From positions 1 to 7,439 of the forward strand of contig JAITEC010000070.1 in assembly GCA_031282225.1 (NCBI GenBank): a DNA stretch of 7,439 nt, written 5' to 3'. Shown piece by piece: positions 1-6,060 of the stretch. The notes under the pieces are model-generated. The model saw nothing but the letters and a program-made list of their open reading frames with translations. It ran no database searches and was not told the origin of the DNA. Each line of letters begins with the position of its first letter. Positions within the stretch are counted from its first letter, which is position 1. The position numbers and the translations under genes were made by a program. Source of the stretch: Oscillospiraceae bacterium (GTDB taxonomy: Bacteria; Bacillota; Clostridia; Oscillospirales; Oscillospiraceae).

Positions 1-51
1 CGCGCGGATGCGACGGAGGAATCCGTCCTCGCGCTGGCCATGCTCGACTGA
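1..51 (+). CDS. C-terminal end of a sugar-type ABC transporter ATP-binding protein (partial)
   Basis: Reading from base 1 gives RADATEESVLALAMLD followed by TGA at 49-51. Seen: an open frame with a stop directly before the next gene's ribosome binding site, the A of TGA being the first base of AGGAGG. Known: ATPases of the ribose/galactose importer class (RbsA/MglA/XylG) often end in a short helix of the form ATEE/ATQE followed by Leu/Ala-rich residues, which this tail resembles. The next gene is the matching permease, so an ATPase immediately upstream is the expected partner, energising uptake at the cytoplasmic face of the membrane. Only 16 residues are visible, so no Walker or signature motif can be checked and the assignment rests on the tail and the neighbour. 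The 5' end lies outside the window. Confidence 0.72.
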   Translation, partial: RADATEESVLALAMLD

Positions 52-56
52 GGAGG
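51..56 (+). promoter_or_regulatory. Shine-Dalgarno site of the sugar-type permease
   Basis: A perfect AGGAGG lies 8 nt before ATG 65. It decides the start: the in-frame ATG at 8 lies inside the upstream ATPase tail, has no comparable site, and would add 19 residues of non-membrane sequence. The site overlaps the upstream TGA by one base, which suggests translational coupling. Confidence 0.85.
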
Positions 57-64
57 TGAAAACG

Positions 65-1069
65 ATGAAAAAAAATACTCTGCTGCAAAAACTTGTCAAG
101 GGCAAGGCGATGTTCCTGCTCCTGCTCATACTTGTCGTGCTGGCGATCACGTACATAGTAAAGCCCGCCTCTTTCACGATCGGCAACGCCAAGCAGCTCA
201 TGCAGAACATCAGCTTTATCGGGGTCATCTCCGTTGGCGTCTGCTGCCTGTTCATCTGCGGCGGCATCGACTTTTCTACAAGCGCGCACGCCACCGTCGG
301 CATGGTGTTCTTCGCGCTGTGCCTGCAAAAGTTTGAAAGCGTGCCGTGGCCGGTGTTTATTTTGGCGCCCGTAGTCTTCGGCATAATCGCCGGTCTCGTA
401 AACGCGTTTTTTTCAGAGGTGCTCAACCTGATGCCGTTCATTGCGACTATCGGCATGCAGTCAGTATGGTCGGGCGGGATAATGTGGTATGTAAACGCGC
501 AACCCATTCAGATCACGCGCGCCAGTTTCACGACGCTTGCAACAAAATATATCGGGCCTGTGCCTGTGTTCTTCCTGTTCTTCATTGCGCTGGCCATAAT
601 TTACAGCATAGCGCTGCGGTACACCACCCTGGGGCGCAGTATGTACATGGTCGGAGGCAACCCCGCCGCCGCGCGGCTTGCAGGCATAAATATCTCGCGC
701 ACCAAGACTCTTGTTTTCATCAACAACGGCATACTCGCCGCCTTGGGCGGGCTCGTCTGGGCGAGCCAGCAGGGCATGGGCAGCCCAAACGGGCTGACCT
801 CGTCGACACCGGAAATGACGGCCATGAGCGCGTCTATCCTCGGCGGCGTCGCGTTCTCAGGCGGCGCGGGCGGCTTGGGCGGCGCTTTTTTCGGCGTGTG
901 TCTCGTCACCGCGCTTACATATGCGCTGCAGGCGATGGGGCTTCCGCTCTGGACGGTGACAATGGTCAATGGCTTGCTGCTCGTCACCGCGCTCACGCTC
1001 GACAGCTTGCGCAGCCGCAAGCAGATGAAAGCCATGCAGGGCATGGGAATGCCGGGCATGTCAAGGTGA
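65..1069 (+). CDS. Sugar-type ABC transporter permease (RbsC-like, BPD_transp_2 family)
   Basis: This is a 334-residue integral membrane permease of the carbohydrate-uptake-2 class (RbsC/MglC/XylH), forming the channel through which a solute delivered by the binding protein enters the cell. Seen: a short basic N-terminus (MKKNTLLQK), a first membrane segment at about 15-32, and further hydrophobic segments at about 50-66, 75-88, 96-115, 122-142, 166-184, 215-233, 255-283 and 295-312. Family hallmarks are GGID at 66-69, GGNPAAARLAGI at 197-208 and the glycine-rich ILGGVAFSGGAGGLGG block at 258-273. Length matches the family (about 310-350). The upstream ATPase tail and the binding-protein homologue downstream complete an ATPase-permease-binding protein set. 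The C-terminus is an unusual methionine-rich tail, with five Met among residues 321-332. The transported solute cannot be read from the permease; ribose-type sugars, other polyols or autoinducer-2-like molecules are all handled by this family. Confidence 0.93.
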   Translation: MKKNTLLQKLVKGKAMFLLLLILVVLAITYIVKPASFTIGNAKQLMQNISFIGVISVGVCCLFICGGIDFSTSAHATVGMVFFALCLQKFESVPWPVFILAPVVFGIIAGLVNAFFSEVLNLMPFIATIGMQSVWSGGIMWYVNAQPIQITRASFTTLATKYIGPVPVFFLFFIALAIIYSIALRYTTLGRSMYMVGGNPAAARLAGINISRTKTLVFINNGILAALGGLVWASQQGMGSPNGLTSSTPEMTAMSASILGGVAFSGGAGGLGGAFFGVCLVTALTYALQAMGLPLWTVTMVNGLLLVTALTLDSLRSRKQMKAMQGMGMPGMSR

Positions 1070-1158
1070 GCGTCCGTGCGTATGCAGACATGTTCCGCGG
1101 CAGATTATATTATATAAGGATCATTCGACATTAGATTAATTTATATTAGGAGGTAAAC
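1070..1158 (+). promoter_or_regulatory. AT-rich intergenic region, possible internal promoter or RNA processing site
   Basis: This is the only sizeable non-coding gap in the window, and its 3' two thirds are conspicuously AT-rich against GC-rich genes. Seen: a 13-nt perfect AT palindrome at 1105-1117 (TTATAT-T-ATATAA) and two copies of TTATATTA at 1105-1112 and 1141-1148, the second running into the ribosome binding site of the binding-protein gene. Several -10-like hexamers exist (for example TATATT at 1106-1111), but none has a convincing TTGACA-like -35 about 17 nt upstream. TCGACA at 1125-1130 resembles a -35 but has no properly spaced -10 before the gene. No GC stem followed by a T-run is present, so there is no intrinsic terminator. 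An internal promoter boosting the binding-protein gene is plausible but unproven. Confidence 0.3.
1148..1153 (+). promoter_or_regulatory. Shine-Dalgarno site of the binding-protein gene
   Basis: A perfect AGGAGG lies 5 nt before ATG 1159 and 8 nt before the adjacent ATG 1162. Either start leaves the lipoprotein signal peptide intact. The strength of the site fits the high expression usual for binding proteins. Confidence 0.8.
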
Positions 1159-2550
1159 ATGATGAAAAGGATACTGGCAATCTCTCTGGCATTCCTAATG
1201 GCGCTGTCGTTTGCGGCGTGCAAGGGCGACGGAGAACAAGACACCTCGTCGGGCGGAAGCCCGTCCACCGGCGCGGAATCGCCGTCACAGTCCGGAGGGG
1301 GCCAGGAACCCGCTCCCCCGGCGGACGAGGGGACGGATAGCGCGCCGGCGGGCGCCGACTCCGGTTACACCGACATTGGCTTCTTCGACCCGAATTACGA
1401 CTACAGCCAGCACAAGACGTTCAAAGTGGCGTACATCTCGAACTCAAATGATTTTCTGACGCTTGAGTTTGATGCCGCGTATAAAGACTGGGCGCCGCGC
1501 ATGAACATCAACTACACCGGCCTGTGGGCCTCGTCTGCCGGCAACGACGAATACTTATCCGGCCTGCAGCTCTACTGCGAGCAGGACTACGACGGGCTCC
1601 TGCTCCAGCCCGACCTGAGCATCTACTCTCGCATCGTGGAGATACTCGACGAGGCCAATATGCCCTGGATAAGCGGCATAGGGCAGGCGCGCACCGATAA
1701 CGGCGCCGGCGCGCTGCTCCATCCCTCCGTCGGGTTTTCCGACCTCGACGTCGGGTACAAGCTGATGCAGTACTGCCTCGACTGGAAAGACGCTAACTAC
1801 CCCGATGTCCCGTGGGACAATGTCGGCGTGATCGCCATAGACATGGGCGTTTCCGTGGAGATCATGAGGCGCACGTTCGGCACGGAGATGAAATGGGTGG
1901 AGAAGCACCCGGAGATGGGCGAGGCCAACGAGTCCCGGGAGACCAACCCGAAAAACTTCTGGATATGCGACACCGCGATGGGCACCTTCGACCAGGTGAC
2001 CGCGCAAAACATGACGACGCAGGTAGTCACTGCAAATCCCAGCATCGAGGTGTGGCTCGTGCCCGCGGCCGTCGACTTCTACGCTATGGGCGCGGCGCAG
2101 GCGCTTGAAAACATCGGCTTGGCAGATAAATCCGTCATAGTATGCAACGGCGGCTCGCAGCTTCCTCTCCAGCTCGACTCAGGCAAGGAGACCGCGTGGC
2201 GCAGCGCCCTGTTCACGCCGCAGACAATGTACTCCGAGCCCATGATCGCCCAGCTCTGGGCGTATATGGCCGGCCTGGCGACGCCGGAGACCATTTATCC
2301 CGAGTGGATCAAGTGGGACGACAAGGGCGATATATTCGACGACGCCGGCAACCTTGTCGAGGAGCACAATTACTCCCAGGTGCTCATACCGTCCTTCTGG
2401 ATAGACAAGGACAACTACAAGTCGTATCTGGAGTGGACCGACCTCTACGGATACGGCCCCGGAGTGGAGGGTCATTACAGCTATGAACCTGTGACAGACT
2501 TGTCGCTGTACTCGGCGCGGGAGATCGTGCCGGACGAATATTCCAAATAA
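1159..2550 (+). CDS. Lipoprotein substrate-binding protein of a sugar-type ABC importer (Peripla_BP_4-like)
   Basis: This 463-residue extracytoplasmic solute receptor is predicted to be anchored to the outer face of the membrane and to feed the RbsC-like permease. Seen: a lipoprotein signal peptide with basic MMKR, a hydrophobic core at 5-18 and a lipobox ending A19-A20-C21. A Gly/Ser/Pro/acidic low-complexity tether follows at about 22-72. The binding domain starts near 87 (FKVAYISNSNDF), continues with YDGLLLQPD, EANMPWISG, NVGVIAID and SIEVWLVPAAVDFYAMGAAQALENIG (only partly conserved), and ends near 400. This is the alternating beta-alpha pattern of ribose-binding-protein relatives. The C-terminal part (about 375-463) is rich in Trp, Tyr and Asp and longer than in classical RbsB (about 296 residues). 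The ligand is unknown. The gene lies last in the sugar-type cassette and 17 nt before the GRE gene, so its ligand is a good candidate for the GRE substrate or its precursor. The weak match to classical family motifs lowers confidence in the exact subfamily. Confidence 0.88.
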   Translation: MMKRILAISLAFLMALSFAACKGDGEQDTSSGGSPSTGAESPSQSGGGQEPAPPADEGTDSAPAGADSGYTDIGFFDPNYDYSQHKTFKVAYISNSNDFLTLEFDAAYKDWAPRMNINYTGLWASSAGNDEYLSGLQLYCEQDYDGLLLQPDLSIYSRIVEILDEANMPWISGIGQARTDNGAGALLHPSVGFSDLDVGYKLMQYCLDWKDANYPDVPWDNVGVIAIDMGVSVEIMRRTFGTEMKWVEKHPEMGEANESRETNPKNFWICDTAMGTFDQVTAQNMTTQVVTANPSIEVWLVPAAVDFYAMGAAQALENIGLADKSVIVCNGGSQLPLQLDSGKETAWRSALFTPQTMYSEPMIAQLWAYMAGLATPETIYPEWIKWDDKGDIFDDAGNLVEEHNYSQVLIPSFWIDKDNYKSYLEWTDLYGYGPGVEGHYSYEPVTDLSLYSAREIVPDEYSK

Positions 2551-2559
2551 GAGGGTGGG
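2551..2559 (+). promoter_or_regulatory. Weak ribosome binding site of the glycyl radical enzyme gene
   Basis: GAGGGTGGG begins directly after the TAA of the binding-protein gene and ends 8 nt before ATG 2568. It is an imperfect Shine-Dalgarno compared with the AGGAGG sites of neighbouring genes. With only 17 nt between the genes, the GRE is probably translated from the same transcript and partly coupled. Confidence 0.55.
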
Positions 2560-2567
2560 ACGGCTTT

Positions 2568-5051
2568 ATGTTTCAGCTTGCACCTATAAGCGAACGCATA
2601 CTGCGCATCAAGGAGCGCAGGCGTGAGCACGACAACGGTCACGTAGCGCTGTGCGGCGAGCGCACTGAGATATACACGCGGTACTACAAGGCGCACGATA
2701 TGCACATGGAGATCGAAAAGCGCGCTGGCGCGCTGTACGAGTGGTGCGACAAGCACGAACTGAGCCTTGAGGACGACGCGATGTTTGTCGGCAATCTGGG
2801 GCGCGGCTGGCGTGAGGCCGTCAATTACGTCGAGTGGGGAACGGGCTGGCTCGAACTCGTGATGGATCTCCCGGACGAGGACTTCGTGCGCGAGTGGCAG
2901 AGCCCCGGCGCGTATACGTACATATCGCCCGGAGACAGGGAAGTATTCAAGGAAGCGGTGGAATATTGGCGCGACAAGACGCTGCAGTCGCGCGTGTCCG
3001 CCGTGCTCCCGGAGGAGATATGGGAACTCAAGGGCGACAACTGCACCACGTTCGGCAACCGCCCCAAGCTCAACACGGCCGACATGCCGCAAGGGCACTA
3101 CTGCTCTAACTACCGCAAGGTCATCGACAAGGGCTGGGGCTATATTATCCGCGAGGCGCAAGAACACATGGACGCCATACGCGGGCACGTGTTCGACCGC
3201 GACAACAAGCGCTATGTCACGTGGCGCTCGATACGTACAGTCGCCGAGGGGGCAAAGCGCCTCACCGAGCGCTACGCCGAGTTTGTGGCTCTCAAGGCGC
3301 AAGAGGCGACGGCCCAGCGGCGCGCGGAGCTCACAACTATGGCGGACGGCCTGCGGTGGATAGCCGAAAATCCGGCGCGCACTTACTGGGAGTCGATGCA
3401 GGCGGTAGTCATATATCAGTGTCTCCTGCACATCGACGGACAGGCGCACGGTATAACCCTCGGCAGGCTCGACCAGTATTCGGGTCATTTTCTTGAAAAA
3501 GAGCTCTCCGAGGGTAGCATCACGCCATGGCGCGCGCAGGAACTGGCGGACGCGTTCATTCTCAAGCTGGGCGATTTCCTGGCTATGCAGTTTGCGTCCG
3601 TGGCGGTGAAACTGCCGCCGTCGGACGGCAGGATGATGGAGGCGGCTCCCCCGCCAAAACCCGTGTACCACTACGAGTGCGGCGGGCACCACTTCACGGT
3701 GGGCGGCATCACAAAGGACGGGCGCGATGCGACCAACACGCTGTCGCTGCTGTTCTTGCAGACATACGCGCGGCTATACCTGACAATACCCTCGCTCTCC
3801 GTGCGCATACATCCCCATACGCCTGCCGAGTTGTGGGAGCACGCCATAGAGTCGTCCAAGATAGCGGGCGGCATGCCCATATTTGAAAACGACAGCATCA
3901 TAATTCCGGCGCTCGTCGAGCGCGGCATGTCCCAGGAGGACGCCAACGACTACTGCATAATCGGCTGCGTGGAGCCGGCGGGCTGCGGCTGCGAGTGGTC
4001 GGCGTGCGGCAGCAGCGGCGGAGAGAGTTTTTCAAATCTCGTCGGCATTATGAACATGGCCATACACAACGGGACGAACCCGAAGACGGGCTGCTCCGCC
4101 GGACTCAAAACAGGCTATCTGTACGATTATAAGACATTCGACGAATTCAAGGACGCTTTCAAAAAACAACTGAAGTATTTCCTCGACTGGCACGTCTCGT
4201 TTGTCAATTTCTACGAGCTCGTGTACAGCGCGTACTACCCGTGCGTGTCGGCGACTGCAACAATTGACGGCTGCATGGACAGCGGGCTGGACGTTCTGGA
4301 GGGCGGGGCCAGGTATAACTCAACAGGCTTCACGGCGCTCGGCGTGGGCAATGTGGCCGACAGCATGATGGCGATAAAAAAACTCGTGTTCGACGATAAG
4401 AAGGTGGCGGCGCGCGAGCTCTATGACGCGCTTATAAGCAACTGGCACGGGCACGAGGAACTCCGCCAGTATATCATCAACGATGTCCCGCACTACGGAA
4501 ACAGCAGCGGCGAGGTGGACGACCTGGCGTCTTGGGCGCTGGGCGAATACGCCGACCACATGCTGAGCGTGCGCGGGCCACGCGGCAAATGGCGCGGCGG
4601 CACGTTCACAGTCACCACGCACATAGAGTTCGGCAACCTCACCGTGGCCACGCCCGACGGGCGCGAGGACGGAGCGCCGCTCGCCGAGGCGATATCTCCC
4701 CGGCAGGGGTTCGACAAAAACGGTCCGACCGCATATATGCTCTCGGCGGCGCGGCTGCCGCACTACAAGCTCGGCAACGGCGACCAGCTGAACATACGTT
4801 TCTCTCCGGCGACCGTGAGCGGGCAGGACGGCACGCGCAAGCTGACGCAGCTCATCCAGACGTATTTCGACGAGGGCGGGATGCAGGTGCAGTTCAATGT
4901 CGTGAGCACGAGCCAGCTTCACGAAGCGCAGAGCAGGCCGGAGGAACACGAAAATCTCATAGTCCGCATAGCCGGATTCTCCGTGTTCTTTGTGGAGATG
5001 CCAAAGGTCATGCAGGACGACTTTATATCAAGGACAGAGCACTTCGTATAA
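2568..5051 (+). CDS. Glycyl radical enzyme of the PFL/dehydratase superfamily, GCVEP type, substrate unknown
   Basis: This 827-residue cytoplasmic, oxygen-sensitive radical enzyme is full length for the family (about 780-850). Seen: an N-terminal PFL-like start with CGERTEIYTRYYK at 29-41 and FVGNLG at 73-78, GHYCSNY at 176-182, and VGGITKDGRDATN at 378-390 followed by PSLSVRIH at 408-415. The active-site loop GCVEP at 466-470 has thiyl-radical Cys467 and acid/base Glu469. ATPDGR is at 694-699, and the C-terminal glycyl radical loop RIAGF has Gly803, 24 residues from the end. Known: the Cys-x-Glu loop marks glycerol/propanediol dehydratase, choline TMA-lyase, isethionate lyase and hydroxyproline dehydratase, whereas true pyruvate formate-lyase has adjacent cysteines. 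A C-O, C-N or C-S eliminating reaction is therefore likelier than pyruvate cleavage. Unusual points are Cys463, 467, 473, 475 and 480 in 18 residues, Phe804 where Tyr is usual, and Asn181 where Asp is usual. No N-terminal microcompartment-targeting extension is apparent. The required radical-SAM activase is not in the window. Superfamily assignment is firm; the substrate is not assignable. Confidence 0.95.
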   Translation: MFQLAPISERILRIKERRREHDNGHVALCGERTEIYTRYYKAHDMHMEIEKRAGALYEWCDKHELSLEDDAMFVGNLGRGWREAVNYVEWGTGWLELVMDLPDEDFVREWQSPGAYTYISPGDREVFKEAVEYWRDKTLQSRVSAVLPEEIWELKGDNCTTFGNRPKLNTADMPQGHYCSNYRKVIDKGWGYIIREAQEHMDAIRGHVFDRDNKRYVTWRSIRTVAEGAKRLTERYAEFVALKAQEATAQRRAELTTMADGLRWIAENPARTYWESMQAVVIYQCLLHIDGQAHGITLGRLDQYSGHFLEKELSEGSITPWRAQELADAFILKLGDFLAMQFASVAVKLPPSDGRMMEAAPPPKPVYHYECGGHHFTVGGITKDGRDATNTLSLLFLQTYARLYLTIPSLSVRIHPHTPAELWEHAIESSKIAGGMPIFENDSIIIPALVERGMSQEDANDYCIIGCVEPAGCGCEWSACGSSGGESFSNLVGIMNMAIHNGTNPKTGCSAGLKTGYLYDYKTFDEFKDAFKKQLKYFLDWHVSFVNFYELVYSAYYPCVSATATIDGCMDSGLDVLEGGARYNSTGFTALGVGNVADSMMAIKKLVFDDKKVAARELYDALISNWHGHEELRQYIINDVPHYGNSSGEVDDLASWALGEYADHMLSVRGPRGKWRGGTFTVTTHIEFGNLTVATPDGREDGAPLAEAISPRQGFDKNGPTAYMLSAARLPHYKLGNGDQLNIRFSPATVSGQDGTRKLTQLIQTYFDEGGMQVQFNVVSTSQLHEAQSRPEEHENLIVRIAGFSVFFVEMPKVMQDDFISRTEHFV

Positions 5052-5055
5052 CGTC

Positions 5056-5061
5056 AGGAGG
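5056..5061 (+). promoter_or_regulatory. Shine-Dalgarno site of the DppB-like permease
   Basis: A perfect AGGAGG lies 6 nt before ATG 5068. It decides the start: an in-frame ATG at 4990 lies inside the GRE gene and would prepend 26 non-membrane residues. Another ATG at 5063 is out of frame and opens only a 13-codon peptide. The gap after the GRE stop is only 16 nt. Confidence 0.85.
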
Positions 5062-5067
5062 CATGAA

Positions 5068-6060
5068 ATGCTCAGGTACATCATCAAGCGCCTCTTACTT
5101 GTGATACCCACACTGCTGGGCATTACAATTGTAGTGCAATTATTTATAGTCATCACGCCCGGTGACCCCGCCAGAATGCTGGCGGGGAACCAGGTGTCGG
5201 AAGAGGAGGTGGAGAAGCTCAGGGAAGAGATGGGTTTGAACGACCCGTTTATTGTGAGGTACGGGGATTATATGAAGAACCTGTTCAAAGGCGATTTCGG
5301 CACCTCATACAAGACAAAAGGGTCCGTCTTGAAAGAGATGCTGCAGCGGTTCCCGTATACGTTGCTGCTTGTTTTTGTCAGCATGATCCTGGCCGTCGTG
5401 GTCGGGGTACCGCTTGGCATCTACGCCGCGACGCATCAATATTCCTGGAAAGACAACGCGGCGATTTTCGGTTCCCTGTTCTGCGTCTCGATGCCTCCGT
5501 TCTGGCTGGCGCTGATGCTTGTTCAATTTCTGGGCGTCAAGCTCAATCTCCTGCCGGTTGCCGGCATCGACAGCTGGCTTGGCTGGATACTGCCGTGCGT
5601 CACGAACGCGCTCGCATACGCGGCGTCCATCGCCAGGCAGATGAGATCGAACCTGCTCGAGGTCATAAGGCAGGATTTCGTGACGACGGCGCGCGCAAAA
5701 GGGCAGGCGGAGAATAAGGTTCTGTATAAACACGCGCTTAAAAACGCCATCATCCCCATCATTATGACAATCGGATCTATTTTCGGCATGGCGATGGGCG
5801 GATCGATGATATCCGAGGTGATATTCGGCATTCCGGGGATCGGCAATTATACGCTTTCAGCCCTGCTGGCAAGGGATTATCCGGTCATTCAAACGAGCGT
5901 GCTCTTTCTCTCAACGCTGTTTTGCGTAATTTTACTGCTGACCGACGTGGCGTTTGCCGTAGTCGATCCGAGGATCCGCGCGCAATACGCCAGAAAAAAT
6001 AAAAAGCCTGAAAAGAAAATGCTCAACGAGAATGAGAATACGGCGCGGGGTGTGGCGTGA
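5068..6060 (+). CDS. Peptide/nickel-type ABC transporter permease (DppB/OppB-like)
   Basis: This 330-residue inner-membrane permease is one half of the channel of a Dpp/Opp-class importer. Seen: the family N-terminus MLRYIIKRLLLVIPTLLGI with the first membrane segment at about 9-30, then the hallmark PGDPARMLAG at 31-40. An extracytoplasmic loop with GLNDPFIVRYGDYMKNLFKGDFG (about 56-78) follows, and membrane segments lie at about 97-121, 131-155, 172-190, 228-250 and 276-299. The cytoplasmic EAA-type coupling loop that docks on the ATPase is at 203-230 (DFVTTARAKG through HALKNAIIP). VDPRIR at 299-304 is the usual C-terminal end, followed here by a charged Lys/Glu/Asn tail of about 25 residues. 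Length is close to the usual 306-340. The gene starts 16 nt after the GRE stop and overlaps the next permease start, so it is in the same operon. Substrates of this class include di- and oligopeptides, nickel chelates, some sugars and opines; none is specified by the sequence. Confidence 0.95.
   Translation: MLRYIIKRLLLVIPTLLGITIVVQLFIVITPGDPARMLAGNQVSEEEVEKLREEMGLNDPFIVRYGDYMKNLFKGDFGTSYKTKGSVLKEMLQRFPYTLLLVFVSMILAVVVGVPLGIYAATHQYSWKDNAAIFGSLFCVSMPPFWLALMLVQFLGVKLNLLPVAGIDSWLGWILPCVTNALAYAASIARQMRSNLLEVIRQDFVTTARAKGQAENKVLYKHALKNAIIPIIMTIGSIFGMAMGGSMISEVIFGIPGIGNYTLSALLARDYPVIQTSVLFLSTLFCVILLLTDVAFAVVDPRIRAQYARKNKKPEKKMLNENENTARGVA
5166..5187 (+). other. Perfect 9-bp GC-rich inverted repeat (RNA hairpin) inside the dppB-like gene
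   Basis: CCCCGCCAG (5166-5174) and CTGGCGGGG (5179-5187) are exact reverse complements separated by the 4-nt loop AATG. The hairpin spans codons for residues 33-40, in the conserved PGDPARMLAG motif, about 100 nt after the start codon. No T-run follows, so it is not an intrinsic terminator. It could affect transcript stability or ribosome passage, or be chance in GC-rich coding DNA. Confidence 0.6.

Noticed and set aside
346..1134. A 262-codon plus-strand frame overlapping the sugar-type permease and running into the intergenic gap
   Set aside because: Arg/His/Gly-rich translation with no ribosome binding site, overlapping a permease with clear family motifs in another frame.
1070..1158. Possible intrinsic terminator after the sugar-type permease
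   Set aside because: There is no GC-rich stem followed by a T-run; the only palindrome is AT-only.
3596..3626. Imperfect hairpin in the GRE gene (GTCCG/CGGAC plus GGCGG/CCGCC arms)
   Set aside because: Interrupted stem with an asymmetric internal loop inside GC-rich coding sequence, no T-run and no boundary role; probably chance.
2481..3692. A 403-codon open frame on the minus strand, opposite the binding-protein end and the GRE gene
   Set aside because: It lies antisense to a well-supported enzyme, has an Arg/Val/His/Leu-heavy composition typical of a reverse-frame shadow in GC-rich DNA, and shows no recognisable domain.
4320..4949. A 209-codon minus-strand open frame opposite the C-terminal half of the GRE
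   Set aside because: Low-complexity Arg/Val/Ala composition and antisense to conserved GRE motifs; a shadow of codon bias.
2568..5051. Annotation as pyruvate formate-lyase (pflB)
   Set aside because: The active-site loop is GCVEP with one catalytic Cys followed by Glu two residues later, rather than the adjacent Cys-Cys pair of true pyruvate formate-lyase.
2568..5051. Annotation as choline TMA-lyase (cutC) or another named GRE
   Set aside because: The cysteine-rich loop, Asn181, Phe804 and absence of microcompartment or activase neighbours do not fit a specific characterised enzyme; naming a substrate would be guessing.
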